64,000 nucleotides of DNA. Source: an uncultured Alphaproteobacteria bacterium. Its GTDB lineage: Bacteria; Pseudomonadota; Alphaproteobacteria; Rs-D84. Positions 1-8,758 of the stretch are shown one piece after another (within the stretch, counting starts at the first letter, position 1; each line of letters opens with the position of its first letter). A model generated the notes under the pieces. The model was not told where the DNA came from. It did not search any database and saw nothing but the letters and a program-made list of their open reading frames with translations. The stretch lies in the NCBI GenBank assembly GCA_934276735.1, contig CAKQTG010000002.1:186001-250000 (forward strand), written 5' to 3'. A program made the position numbers and the translations under genes.

Positions 1-1
1 G

Positions 2-1108
2 ACGTGCAGTGACCTGACCGGTGGTGAATTCCCCAAGGCGGATGCCGGCACAACGAACAAAGACATGTGCTATAAGGATTGTGCGTTGGCCACCAATGCA
101 ACGGCAATGACCGGACGCGATTACTATGGGATTGCAGATACGTGTGCGATATCCCAGTGTATGGCCGGATACAGCCTGGAAGATGGCATCTGTGTCAAGT
201 GCGCTGATGGTAATTATTGCCAGGAAGATCAACCGGCACAGTCGTGCGCGTCCCTGGGCGACGGATCATGGAAATATTCCGACAGTGGCGCAACCAGCAG
301 CAGTCAGTGCTATCGCAAATGCGAACCGTATGCGATTGTCGGCGGAACGGCGATTCCGGTGAACGAAACCGAATACTGGCCCAAGGATTGTGAATACAAG
401 GGACGTTCAGATAATGGTAACGAATGCGAAATTGTTGATGGCGTCTGTGTTGAAACGGCATGCCGTGGTGACTATGAAATGATTGATAATCATTGCGAGC
501 CGTGTAACCGTGACCATGCGTTGGAATACGATATGGATAATGGCAACTGTAACGTGAAATCGTGCGAAATTGGATATCACCCGTATGGCCAGTCGTGCGA
601 ACAAGACGTTCGCGAGTGCAGCGCACCAAACGCGATATCGGCACAGCAACGCTGGGATAAAACCAAGAAGGCATTTGGTGCATGCACCGTGATGGAATGC
701 GAATCTGGGTTCCATATTGCGGCAAATGCGTGTGTATCTGATGTCCAACCGTGCACCGTTGATAACGGCACCGGCACCAAAGAGTGGAATCACGATACAA
801 ACGCGTGGAACGCATGCATTGCGACATCGTGCAACCCGGGATACACAAACGACCCGTCGGAAACAAACGACGCAAATGTTGAATGCGGTCGCTGTGCAAA
901 TATGTTCGGTGTTGGTGGGGAACGCGCCGCCAGCAGTTATGTCCGCGGATGCGAAATTGCATCGTGCATGTACCAGGGTGAAATCTATAACCTGGAAGAT
1001 AACGAGTGCAAACCAATCTGTACCGAGGATTCAGACGACACCGGGTCCAGACGACGTGTTGGCAACAAGTGCATCAGCACATGTAACGTAGGATACACCG
1101 CATGGTAA
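2..1108 (+). CDS. Cysteine-rich secreted/surface protein, 5'-truncated by the window edge
   Basis: The reading frame is open from base 2, so the N-terminus lies outside the window and the first visible ATG at 65 is internal. About 368 residues are visible. Cysteines recur as small modules of the type CxxGY...C..C (for example CMAGYSLEDG near the start), giving an EGF- or TNFR-like low-complexity pattern without helices or membrane segments. Such proteins are normally exported and disulfide-bonded; this is inferred from composition. The gene at 38370 is built the same way and may be a paralogue. A strong hairpin terminator follows directly. No enzymatic motif is seen and the function is unknown. 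Confidence 0.7.
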   Translation, partial: TCSDLTGGEFPKADAGTTNKDMCYKDCALATNATAMTGRDYYGIADTCAISQCMAGYSLEDGICVKCADGNYCQEDQPAQSCASLGDGSWKYSDSGATSSSQCYRKCEPYAIVGGTAIPVNETEYWPKDCEYKGRSDNGNECEIVDGVCVETACRGDYEMIDNHCEPCNRDHALEYDMDNGNCNVKSCEIGYHPYGQSCEQDVRECSAPNAISAQQRWDKTKKAFGACTVMECESGFHIAANACVSDVQPCTVDNGTGTKEWNHDTNAWNACIATSCNPGYTNDPSETNDANVECGRCANMFGVGGERAASSYVRGCEIASCMYQGEIYNLEDNECKPICTEDSDDTGSRRRVGNKCISTCNVGYTAW

Positions 1109-1111
1109 TAA

Positions 1112-1141
1112 AATTCCGCCCCCACGGGCGGAATTATTTTT
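1112..1141 (+). terminator. Rho-independent terminator
   Basis: A perfect 10-bp stem (AATTCCGCCC with GGGCGGAATT) around a four-base loop, followed by ATTTTT, just after the stop of the cysteine-rich gene. Confidence 0.9.
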
Positions 1142-1182
1142 AACAATGGATTTTCCCGGTCGCACGATATAGAATACAAAAC

Positions 1183-2343
1183 ATGCAAAAATATGACGTT
1201 ATCATTATTGGTGGTGGTGCGGCGGGACTGACCGCGGCGCGATGCGCGGTTGCGCGTGGTCGGCGGACACTGGTTCTGGATATGGGCACCGCCCCCGCAC
1301 GCAAGGTTGCCGCATCGGGCGGTGGGCGTTGCAATTTCACAAACGATGCCGCCGCACGTAATCGATACTTTGGCGAAAATCCGGATTTTGTCCGTGGCGC
1401 ATTGTCGCGCGTAACGCCCGCCGACGTGCTGGACTGGGCGCGCGAGCACAACATAAAATGGACCGAAAAAACACCCGGGCAATATTTCTGTGCAACGGGT
1501 GCCGACGACATTGTGCGCGCATTGATGGCGGACGCGCGCGGCGGCCAGATTATGCAAAATACAATCGTGTCTGATGTGGTATTTTCCAATGGGCTTTTTA
1601 CCGTAACAACAAATCATGCAACATTTCAGTCGGATACGGTGATTGTTGCAACGGGCGGTGTTACATTTCCCACGCTTGTGACATCGGACGTTGGGTATAA
1701 AATTGCAAAATCATTTGGTCACCGAATTGTTCCAATCCGCCCCGCCCTGTGCGCAATAAAGACCGACATGTTTGCGTCCGACCTGGCAGGAATATCAATG
1801 CCGGTTGATGTGTCTGTGGCGGGCGAACATTTTTCTGATTCATTGTTATTCACACACAGTGGTGTCGGCGGTCCGGCGATATATCGCGCAACCGTGCGTA
1901 ATAATGACGGCGATATAATTATCAACCTGATGCCGGACATAGATGCGTTTGAATTATTGCGCACGGCGCGGCGCGCCATGGGGCGCAAATCTGTGCCAGC
2001 GATATTATCAGAACACATGCCGGCGCGCCTGGCCCGATGGATTGCGCGCGCGGTGGCGGACAAAAATATTGCCGATTTGCGCGACATTACACTGCGCCAG
2101 ATTGCGACCAGCATAAATAAAATTGTAATTCCACGCGGCACGTATAAATATCACGGCACCCCCAGTGCCGAGGTTACCCGTGGTGGCGTTGCGACAGATG
2201 CTGTATCATCAAAAACAATGGAATCCAAATTGCGTCCTGGTCTGTTCTTTGCGGGCGAGGTATTGGATATCGCGGGCGACCTGGGTGGATTTAACCTGCA
2301 TTGGGCGTGGGCCAGTGGCACCGTTGCCGGGCAAAATGTATAA
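1183..2343 (+). CDS. HI0933/YhiN-family flavoprotein (NAD(P)/FAD-dependent oxidoreductase)
   Basis: 386 residues, the usual length for the family. The N-terminus has a Rossmann dinucleotide-binding fold with GGGAAG at residues 10-15, and the C-terminus carries the family hallmark GGFNLHWAWASG at the second FAD contact. An internal GVTFPTLVTSDVGY segment and ASGGGRCNFTN also match the family. Members are soluble FAD enzymes whose substrates are mostly unknown; the related BaiN acts in bile-acid reduction, but that role cannot be assigned from sequence. It stands alone between a terminator and a hydrolase gene. Confidence 0.88.
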   Translation: MQKYDVIIIGGGAAGLTAARCAVARGRRTLVLDMGTAPARKVAASGGGRCNFTNDAAARNRYFGENPDFVRGALSRVTPADVLDWAREHNIKWTEKTPGQYFCATGADDIVRALMADARGGQIMQNTIVSDVVFSNGLFTVTTNHATFQSDTVIVATGGVTFPTLVTSDVGYKIAKSFGHRIVPIRPALCAIKTDMFASDLAGISMPVDVSVAGEHFSDSLLFTHSGVGGPAIYRATVRNNDGDIIINLMPDIDAFELLRTARRAMGRKSVPAILSEHMPARLARWIARAVADKNIADLRDITLRQIATSINKIVIPRGTYKYHGTPSAEVTRGGVATDAVSSKTMESKLRPGLFFAGEVLDIAGDLGGFNLHWAWASGTVAGQNV

Positions 2344-2431
2344 GCAATACGGAAAACAAACCTATGCCATTTGGAGCATAATTCACATATCATCCCATAT
2401 GAAATATTTTTCACATATGGAATGACACATT

Positions 2432-3328
2432 ATGAAAACTACCGAATTTATTACATCTGATGGAACGCGATTATATTGTTCGTTATGGGACGATGTGCGT
2501 AATCCAATCGGGGTTGTTCAGATTATTCACGGTATGGACGAACACGTGTTGCGCTATGACCGATTTGCCAGATACCTGAATCAAAATGGATATATCGTAT
2601 TTGGTGATGATCATCGCGGTCACGGGCGCACCGCCGGCAGTCCGGATAAAATTGGCAAAACCGACGGTGACCCGGATATGTTTATGTCGATTGTATCTGA
2701 TGAATACGAAATATTAAAATACCTGTGCAAGAAATATGATTTACCAGTGTTTTTGTTCGGCCACAGTTATGGCAGTTTTATAACACAACGTTTAATGCAA
2801 AAAACAGACCTGTGTGCCGCCGGCGTGTGTTTGTCTGGCACTGCAAAATATCCACGTGGTGTATTGACTTTTGCCCGTGACATTGCATGGATGGGCCAGA
2901 AATTATTCGGCCCTGATGCCCCCGCCCGATTGATAGAAGCCACCCTGCCCATCCGCGGCCGACATGCCGATAAATATTTAACACGTGACGCGCACCAGGC
3001 GGCCCTGCGCGACGCTGACCCAATGCGCGCAAAATATTTTTCATATGGATTTTATTATTCGCTGTTCAAGAACCTGTTGCAATTGACGTATGATGTTAAA
3101 CGTAATATGCCCCTGTTGATTATCAGCGGCAGTCGCGACATCGTCAGCATGAACAGTCGCCTGGCCACCGCGCTGTATCGCACATACCACGCAAATGATA
3201 TGAATAATCTGACGATTATCATTTACCCAGACGCACGACACGAATTATTGATGGACACAAATTATGCTGATGTGCAACGAGATGTTTTAGATTTCTTTAA
3301 TTCAATCGTCGTTGCTATCAACCGATGA
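2432..3328 (+). CDS. Alpha/beta hydrolase, monoacylglycerol-lipase-like
   Basis: 298 residues with the serine-aminopeptidase/monoglyceride-lipase layout: an oxyanion segment HGMDEH near residue 33, the DDHRGHG strand-turn near 59, and the nucleophile elbow GHSYGS with Ser112. A probable acid (SGSRDIVS) and a C-terminal histidine (DARHEL) complete the triad. No signal peptide, so a cytoplasmic esterase or lipase acting on lipid monoesters is the best guess. The 3' end overlaps the convergent ybaK-like gene by 27 bp. Confidence 0.85.
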   Translation: MKTTEFITSDGTRLYCSLWDDVRNPIGVVQIIHGMDEHVLRYDRFARYLNQNGYIVFGDDHRGHGRTAGSPDKIGKTDGDPDMFMSIVSDEYEILKYLCKKYDLPVFLFGHSYGSFITQRLMQKTDLCAAGVCLSGTAKYPRGVLTFARDIAWMGQKLFGPDAPARLIEATLPIRGRHADKYLTRDAHQAALRDADPMRAKYFSYGFYYSLFKNLLQLTYDVKRNMPLLIISGSRDIVSMNSRLATALYRTYHANDMNNLTIIIYPDARHELLMDTNYADVQRDVLDFFNSIVVAINR

Positions 3329-3805
3329 CACACAAATATCTGCAAAGTGCAACGGGATTATTCGCGCAATATCAGACGGTGCAACATCAACCTGGTATCC
3401 GATTTTGCCAGCACTAAATATGATTGTCGGAAATGTTTGTGCCGACGTGTCGATAACCGTTTGAAACTGCTTTTTCATGCCAATCGGACTGCACCCGCCA
3501 TGAACATATCCGGTCAGCCCCAACAATTCACGCTGGGGCAACATTGATAAAGACTTTTCCCCGACGGCCGCCGCCGCTTTTTTCAGGTCCAACGCGCCGC
3601 ACACCGGCAACATAAAAACATAGTATTTATTTGAACGCGCAACTGTTACCAGTGTCTTGAACACTTGGTGCGGATTTTGTTGCAACACAGCTGCGACGTC
3701 CACCCCAGACAATGCTGGCGTGTCGGCATACGAATAATGCCGATATGAAATATGCGCCGCATCCAGTATGCGCATCACGTTTGTTTTAAATTCATTTGGT
3801 TTCAT
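3302..3805 (-). CDS. ybaK: Cys-tRNA(Pro)/aminoacyl-tRNA deacylase, YbaK family
   Basis: 167 residues starting at MKPNEFKTNV; an upstream in-frame ATG at 3889 gives 28 residues without family similarity. YbaK-family features are VFKTLV near residue 48, the KKAAAAVGEKS segment, and the conserved GYVHGGCSPIGMKK loop containing the catalytic-site glycines. The enzyme hydrolyses mischarged Cys-tRNA(Pro) in trans. It is convergent with and overlaps the hydrolase gene by 27 bp and is divergent from the mla operon. Confidence 0.88.
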   Translation of the reverse strand: MKPNEFKTNVMRILDAAHISYRHYSYADTPALSGVDVAAVLQQNPHQVFKTLVTVARSNKYYVFMLPVCGALDLKKAAAAVGEKSLSMLPQRELLGLTGYVHGGCSPIGMKKQFQTVIDTSAQTFPTIIFSAGKIGYQVDVAPSDIARIIPLHFADICVSSVDSNDD

Positions 3806-3915
3806 AACAGGTACATTGTGACGCGCACGTGGGATAATTGTCAAATCTTTTATGTTTGACTTGGCCTGCAAATTTATGCCAATATTCATATATCAGATAC
3901 CAGGAATGTAGTTTG

Positions 3916-4752
3916 ATGCGGGGATTACGGTCACTTTTACCAAGTCGGGCGGCATGCACAGGATTATTTGACTGTGTTGGTGGTCGCACGTTGCAATTAC
4001 TGGACCACGTTCGCGACGGTGTGACGTTTTGTATGGCGGTATTTTCGTCGTTTGGCCGGTTACTGCGGCGGCGTGCTGTGTTTCGTGGAATTGACCTGTG
4101 GACAGAATTGGAAAAGGCGGGAATTCGCGCCGTTCCAATTACATGTTTAATCAGTTTTATGATTGGCGTCATCATTGCGTTCGTTGGCGTGATGCAATTG
4201 GAAATGTTCGGTGCCGAAATCTATGTTGCGGCATTGCTGGCCATCGCAACAACGCGCATATTAGGTGCAATCATGACGGGCATTATTATGTCGGGTCGCA
4301 CTGGTGCGGCATATGCCGCCGAAATCGGATCTATGCAGGTGAACCAGGAAATCGACGCACTGCGCACAATGGGCGTGCGACCCATTGATTTCTTGGTGTT
4401 ACCACGCGTGTTGGCACTGACGCTGACCATGCCGATACTGACAATCATCGCTGATATTGTTGGAATATTGGGCGGGGCGTGTATTGCACTGTTATTGATG
4501 AACGTTTCAATGACAGAATACTGGGCGATGACGTTTGACTGGCTGACGTTTAACAATTTTGCAATCGGCGTCTTGCACGGCTGGGTATATGGCTGGGTCA
4601 TTGGCATTTGCGGATGCTATTGTGGTCTGAATACACAGCGCAGTGCCGACGGCATTGGACGTGCGACAACACGCGCCGTGGTATACAGTATCGTTTGGTG
4701 CATTGTCGTGACGGCAATTTTAACATTGATATTTAACTGGCTGGATATATAA
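3916..4752 (+). CDS. mlaE: MlaE-type permease of a phospholipid ABC transporter
   Basis: 278 residues from the ATG at 3916, where MlaE similarity begins; an ATG at 3838 would add 26 residues overlapping the divergent gene. The protein has the MlaE/YrbE core with about five hydrophobic segments and the signature stretch around GRTGAAYAAEIGSM, followed by EIDALRTMGVRP, which couples to the ATPase. It forms the inner-membrane pore of the Mla system that moves phospholipids between inner and outer membranes. It is first in an operon with the ATPase, the MCE protein and a lipoprotein. Confidence 0.93.
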   Translation: MRGLRSLLPSRAACTGLFDCVGGRTLQLLDHVRDGVTFCMAVFSSFGRLLRRRAVFRGIDLWTELEKAGIRAVPITCLISFMIGVIIAFVGVMQLEMFGAEIYVAALLAIATTRILGAIMTGIIMSGRTGAAYAAEIGSMQVNQEIDALRTMGVRPIDFLVLPRVLALTLTMPILTIIADIVGILGGACIALLLMNVSMTEYWAMTFDWLTFNNFAIGVLHGWVYGWVIGICGCYCGLNTQRSADGIGRATTRAVVYSIVWCIVVTAILTLIFNWLDI

Positions 4753-4757
4753 CAAAA

Positions 4758-5528
4758 ATGCGAACAAAAAACGAACCGATTATCACCGTAACAGATTTAA
4801 CCATTGCATATGGCAATCGGGTTGTTGTGTCGCATATTGACTTTGCCGTAAATCGTGGCGACATATTCGTCATCATGGGCGGCAGTGGCAGTGGTAAAAG
4901 CACCATTATGAAAACACTGATTGGGTTAAAGCGGCCAGAAACCGGGGGCGTATTTATCAACGGCACCGACCTGTGGGCGATTGATGACGCCGCGCGGAAC
5001 AAGATTTTACAGACGTTCGGTATTTCGTTTCAAAGTGGCGCATTATTTTCATCTATGACCGTTGCCGAAAATATTGCATTACCCATGGAATTGATGGGAC
5101 ATTTATCCCAATCACAAATAGCACATCGGGTAGATGAAAAACTGGACCTGGTGGGGCTGCGTGATGCGCGTGATTTATATCCAACCGAAATCAGTGGTGG
5201 TATGATAAAGCGTGCGGCACTGGCGCGGGCATTGGCACTGAACCCAGACGTCGTATTTTTTGACGAACCGTCGGCGGGACTGGATCCGATACGTTCAAAA
5301 CAGCTGGATGATTTAATCGTAAAAATCAATCGCGCGGGCACGACGATTGTCATGGTGACGCACGAATTGGATTCAATAAATACCATTGCAACGAATTCTA
5401 TCTATATCGATGCCACGACGCATGGAATCAGCGGTCGCGGCAATCCACATACATTACTAAAAACAACCAAGAATCACGAAATTATCGAATTCTTGACACG
5501 TGGAAACACAAAGGGGAAAAAATGTTAA
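4758..5528 (+). CDS. mlaF: MlaF-type ATP-binding protein of the phospholipid transporter
   Basis: 256 residues with all ABC motifs: Walker A GGSGSGKST near residue 40, Q-loop region SFQSGALFSSMTV, signature ISGGMIKRAALARAL, Walker B VVFFDEPSAGLDP and the H-loop THE. The signature region is the Mla/Ttg2A variant. It starts 5 bp after mlaE and overlaps mlaD by 7 bp, which suggests translational coupling. It powers lipid movement through MlaE. Confidence 0.94.
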   Translation: MRTKNEPIITVTDLTIAYGNRVVVSHIDFAVNRGDIFVIMGGSGSGKSTIMKTLIGLKRPETGGVFINGTDLWAIDDAARNKILQTFGISFQSGALFSSMTVAENIALPMELMGHLSQSQIAHRVDEKLDLVGLRDARDLYPTEISGGMIKRAALARALALNPDVVFFDEPSAGLDPIRSKQLDDLIVKINRAGTTIVMVTHELDSINTIATNSIYIDATTHGISGRGNPHTLLKTTKNHEIIEFLTRGNTKGKKC

Positions 5529-6307
5529 AACCAAACAAACGTGCGGTCGGCGCATTTATGATTTTTGGTATCGCGCTAGCAATATTATCATTGGTGTTCT
5601 TTTTCGGTCATCGATTTATGCGCACAAAAATGACGCCTGTGTTATTTTTTGAGGGCTCGGTCAGCGGTCTGTCCGTCGGGTCCCAGGTGTATTTTCGTGG
5701 TGTTCCCGTGGGCAAGGTTGAAAAGATTCAACTGATGCCAAATAGCGAAGATAAAATTATTATTCCGGTCTATATCACATTTGACCCCAAGGTTATGGCC
5801 AACGCGACCAAGGCCGCGGTTGATTCTGTGGGCGACTCAACATGGCTAGAAGCCCTGGTCGCACACGGACTGAAAGGAAAGTTACAGAGCCAGAGCGTCC
5901 TGACCGGCCAGATGATTATTGAACTGGATTTCTATCCGGAATATCCGGCGAAATTCTTGGCAAAAAAATACGGCATTGACGACCCAGAAATTCCAACTAT
6001 ACCGTCAATATTTGATGAATTATCTCAGAATTTGCAGAAAATCCCATTACAGGATATTTCCAACAACACGAACGCATTGCTGCAAAACTTGAACAGCACA
6101 ATACCAGATTTGTTACGCCAAACCAGTGCGGCGGTCGCGGGCATCAATCGCGTGGTGAACGCGTTGGGCGACCCCGTATCGGCCAGCGTCACAGATTTCA
6201 ACAAAATGGTTCGCGACGTCAGCGAGGCCGCCCAGGCGGTGTCCAGATTGAGTGACTATCTGGAACGTCACCCCGAGGCATTATTAAAAGGCAAAGGAGG
6301 ATATTGA
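5522..6307 (+). CDS. mlaD: MlaD-type MCE-domain substrate-binding protein
   Basis: 261 residues: an N-terminal membrane anchor at about residues 12-32, then a single MCE domain beginning near residue 38 with FEGSVSGLSVGSQVYFRGVPVG, then a helical C-terminal tail. MlaD proteins hexamerise into a periplasmic ring above the MlaFE complex and bind phospholipid. The C-terminus, about 120 residues past the MCE domain, resembles that of the alphaproteobacterial forms. No mlaC or mlaB gene is seen here. Confidence 0.92.
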   Translation: MLKPNKRAVGAFMIFGIALAILSLVFFFGHRFMRTKMTPVLFFEGSVSGLSVGSQVYFRGVPVGKVEKIQLMPNSEDKIIIPVYITFDPKVMANATKAAVDSVGDSTWLEALVAHGLKGKLQSQSVLTGQMIIELDFYPEYPAKFLAKKYGIDDPEIPTIPSIFDELSQNLQKIPLQDISNNTNALLQNLNSTIPDLLRQTSAAVAGINRVVNALGDPVSASVTDFNKMVRDVSEAAQAVSRLSDYLERHPEALLKGKGGY

Positions 6308-6308
6308 T

Positions 6309-6911
6309 ATGCGCAAGAATATTTTAATTGTTTCCGCCGTTGGTTTGGCATTGACGGGTTGCTTCGGCGGCCACACCAGTCCCCAGTCCCGTTTTTACGC
6401 ACTGTATGCGCCGTCGGTCACCCAGACACGTGGTCCTGCCACGACAACGAATATTGTGATTGAATCGGTTACTGTTCCGCAATCGGTTGCACGTCCACAA
6501 ATGGTCGTGCGTCAAAATGATTCAACCGCAGTTACTGTTGCCGAATTTGATCGATGGATAGAAGGATTGGATAACGCCCTGCCCGTGGTGATTTCTGAAA
6601 ATATGAATGCGTATGCGAAAAATATCAGTGCGCGTCCTGCGCGTATCGGCACACGCAAGGCGGCGAAGTACACCGTATCGGTTGAATTTGTGCGATTTGA
6701 CACCATTGCCGATGGCGATATAACATTGGCCGCATGGTGGATGATTACAAACGAACGTGGCGATGTCCTGGTGCAAAAGAAAAACACACTGACCGCCAAA
6801 ACACCGATGACGTCTGGTGCGCCAGACTATGACGCAATTGTCGCTGAACAAAGTCACCTGGTTGCGCGTCTGTCGTATAAAATCGCCGACACCATCGCCG
6901 GATTAAAGTAA
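6309..6911 (+). CDS. ABC-type transport auxiliary lipoprotein (PqiC/MlaA-accessory type)
   Basis: 200 residues with a lipoprotein signal ending in the lipobox LTGC (Cys18). The mature protein starts with an S/T/P-rich linker and continues with the FYALYAPS and VTVPQSVARPQMVVRQ segments of the ABC-transport-auxiliary (DUF330) family. It follows mlaD by 1 bp, so it probably works with the Mla complex at the outer membrane. Its exact role in such operons is not settled. Confidence 0.85.
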   Translation: MRKNILIVSAVGLALTGCFGGHTSPQSRFYALYAPSVTQTRGPATTTNIVIESVTVPQSVARPQMVVRQNDSTAVTVAEFDRWIEGLDNALPVVISENMNAYAKNISARPARIGTRKAAKYTVSVEFVRFDTIADGDITLAAWWMITNERGDVLVQKKNTLTAKTPMTSGAPDYDAIVAEQSHLVARLSYKIADTIAGLK

Positions 6912-7009
6912 CGAAAAAAGATTTTATTGTTTTTATGACGATGGATGCCGTTGCGTCAAATGGCCATTATGCAATATTGGGTTGATGGCAAATGCGTGCC
7001 GGACTGTGA

Positions 7010-7510
7010 TTAAATGTGACAAGAATACAAATTAAATTCTTGATTTCGGCGGTTGGTTAAACCCGGCATTTCCCTGCCGCCGGATTTGTTCCACGCCCGC
7101 CACGCAGATTCCAATGTTGGGTATCTGGAATCGTGAAAATTAGGATCGTTTATATATTTAACCACTGTTGAATTGGCAAAGTTTTTTGCGCCAATATTGT
7201 ATGCAAAAATTACCAATGCGTCATATTGATTTTGTCGCAAACGTGCCGTGATATTTTGTTGGACGGCGCGTTCTGCATTTTTGACATCTTGGCGTAACAG
7301 GTCAAGTGCCGCGCGCTCGGTCAAGCCGCGCGTGAAATCCTCGCCACTTTTTATCAGATGGCCATAACCAATGGTTGCGCCACGCGGTAATGACCCGTTT
7401 GGTGCAATGGGCCGGCCGGTTGCATCGTCATAAATAAAGTGCCGCCCGGCAATTTTAACCGCGCCCTCTAACTGTTTCAGTTTATCTAATCCGTAATTAC
7501 TGATTTGCAT
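7010..7510 (-). CDS. Phage-type lysozyme, glycoside hydrolase family 24 (endolysin-like)
   Basis: 166 residues from the ATG at 7510, which has a G-rich ribosome-binding site (GGGGGG) just upstream; an ATG at 7591 would read through a terminator hairpin. The family features are the catalytic Glu15 in LKQLEG, the ATIGYGHL motif at about 45-52, and the C-terminal RRNQEFNLY. It cleaves peptidoglycan. No signal peptide is seen, so export would need a holin or lysis. It sits in an accessory stretch between the Mla operon and the tRNA-Ser-linked island, and is probably a prophage relic. Confidence 0.88.
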   Translation of the reverse strand: MQISNYGLDKLKQLEGAVKIAGRHFIYDDATGRPIAPNGSLPRGATIGYGHLIKSGEDFTRGLTERAALDLLRQDVKNAERAVQQNITARLRQNQYDALVIFAYNIGAKNFANSTVVKYINDPNFHDSRYPTLESAWRAWNKSGGREMPGLTNRRNQEFNLYSCHI

Positions 7511-7530
7511 TTTTTTACCCCCCTGTAAAT

Positions 7531-7579
7531 AAAAAATCCCGCAGATGCGGGAAAATAAAAATGACGGCATTATGCCGTC
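7531..7579 (-). terminator. Two tandem hairpins upstream of the lysozyme gene
   Basis: On the minus strand a GACGGCAT/ATGCCGTC hairpin (7563-7579) is followed by TCCCGCA/TGCGGGA (7537-7552) and a run of six T. The second is a good intrinsic terminator for transcription arriving from the membrane-protein gene at 7695. Confidence 0.75.
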
Positions 7580-7694
7580 TGATTGATGCACTCATTATAC
7601 CACAAATTGCGATAAAAAGCCACGACATAAAATTATCATGCTATATAACAACAGATGTATTTTTTTAAATTGATAAACAAATCACGTCTATTGT

Positions 7695-7991
7695 TTAAAA
7701 TATTATATAAAAAGTTAGTAAATGTAACATCATTAGCAATAACCATGTAAGGCATGCCAAAAAAGGAACAACTAAAAACTTCCATTTATATATTTTTATT
7801 GCACGAATAGAAAATAATACAAACATAGCACCAAATAACACTAATGCTATTTTATCAATAAGTATAAGGCATTTGTGTTCGCATATAAAACACAACAACC
7901 CATCCCACTTGCTATTATTTAAAAGACCACCCAGGTCATTCAAAAAAAATAACACGAAGGCCATAGATAAAAAACTGCCTATTAAACTCAT
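7695..7991 (-). CDS. Small membrane protein, candidate immunity protein
   Basis: 98 residues that are almost entirely hydrophobic, with about three membrane segments (roughly residues 4-22, 44-62 and 72-96). No family is recognised. The gene overlaps the end of the upstream L,D-transpeptidase-like gene by 4 bp, so the two were probably one translationally coupled pair. That arrangement is typical of a toxin and its immunity protein; the function is inferred from position only. Base composition is AT-rich compared with the core genes. Confidence 0.6.
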   Translation of the reverse strand: MSLIGSFLSMAFVLFFLNDLGGLLNNSKWDGLLCFICEHKCLILIDKIALVLFGAMFVLFSIRAIKIYKWKFLVVPFLACLTWLLLMMLHLLTFYIIF

Positions 7992-8275
7992 CGTTGATAT
8001 TTTATATTAATAATCAAATCATGTCCATTATTTTCAAACCATTTTGTAAAGTCATCCATTTGTGATGTCAGGTCAATACAGCCATTAGAACCGGGTTCCC
8101 AACCGCCATGAATATAAAAGCCCCCTCTATCAAAAGTGTTAGTTTCTTTTGACGCTTCTAGCGCGATTCTGGAACTGCCCCAAGAATATAAACTGCCTGG
8201 CCACGTCCCTTTATTTAAAAGTCCGACCACTAGCCCATATGAGGATATATATTGTAATTTTTCTTGTCTGGCCAC
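7988..8275 (-). pseudogene. N-terminally truncated L,D-transpeptidase-like (Tlde1/DUF2778) domain
   Basis: The C-terminal part of a DUF2778/Tlde1 domain is clear: GGFYIHGGWEPGSNGCIDL holds the His and Cys of the YkuD-like active site, preceded by WGSSRIAL. Tlde1 proteins are peptidoglycan-attacking effectors. The frame stays open upstream to 8422, but residues encoded beyond 8276 do not look like the family, and the change occurs exactly at a 14-bp copy of the tRNA-Ser 3' end (8279-8292). The only near start is a GTG at 8275 without a good ribosome-binding site. I read this as the remaining C-terminal part of a longer toxin. Confidence 0.6.
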
Positions 8276-8278
8276 ATA

Positions 8279-8292
8279 TGGCGGAGACGAAG
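8279..8292. repeat. Left 14-bp copy of tRNA-Ser 3' end (candidate attachment site)
   Basis: The 14 bases TGGCGGAGACGAAG equal bases 19002-19015, the 3' end (CCA, discriminator, acceptor strand) of the tRNA-Ser gene, in the same orientation. Identity stops on both sides. Confidence 0.7.
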
Positions 8293-8357
8293 TATTGGCT
8301 GACGCCGACCTTGCAAAATCGCCTGCGGCGACCGGCGTTATTCCGCCTTTTTGCGGC

Positions 8358-8388
8358 GGTTCGAACCCTTTGGTCGGGTTCGAATCCC
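8358..8388 (+). other. Two adjacent tRNA T-arm-like fragments
   Basis: GGTTCGAACC (8358-8367) and GGGTTCGAATCCC (8376-8388) look like T-stem-loops, but no acceptor or anticodon arm is present. They could be tRNA debris from earlier integration events. Confidence 0.35.
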
Positions 8389-8404
8389 AAAAAATTTCCG
8401 GCAC

Positions 8405-8433
8405 AAAAATAAAACACCCCATTCGGGGTGTTT
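8405..8433 (-). terminator. Intrinsic terminator, minus strand
   Basis: AAACACCCC/GGGGTGTTT around a four-base loop (8412-8433), with a T-rich tail on the minus strand. It would stop transcripts coming from the nuclease-ATPase operon. Confidence 0.75.
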
Positions 8434-8758
8434 GATTTTTGTGGCGGTGTTAGAACATTCTACGGCCCCGCCCATACTAAATACAGGGATTATCAGGGAA
8501 TTTTTGATATTTTGTAGTCCCCATTTTCGCCCATCGCACCAGATTCCCGCCACTTTTGCAAAAATTCCCACAAAAAATAACAGGGAATTAAAATTCATAG
8601 AACAGGGATTCACGCCCACCATATCAGGCAATAAATTTACCCTCCATCTGTGCCAGGCTCTGATTAAAATTTATTGTAAATAATATCATAAGCCTTGTAG
8701 CAACAAATTCAGGAACAAAAGCAAGTGTTATACCAATCAAAAAAACATTTGTTAACTT
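8434..8758. other. Non-coding stretch at the left end of the island
   Basis: No convincing gene. An open frame crosses it but has no recognisable content. The motif CAGGGA followed by A/T-rich bases occurs four times within about 130 bp (for example 8480, 8493, 8582 and 8603); it may be a degenerate direct repeat near the attachment site. Confidence 0.35.

Noticed and set aside
195..1016. Long minus-strand open frame opposite the cysteine-rich gene
   Set aside because: Antisense shadow; composition reflects the complementary strand and no ribosome-binding site or family match.
8351..8683. 110-codon plus-strand open frame at the left end of the island
   Set aside because: It crosses a terminator hairpin and T-arm debris, and shows no coherent protein features.
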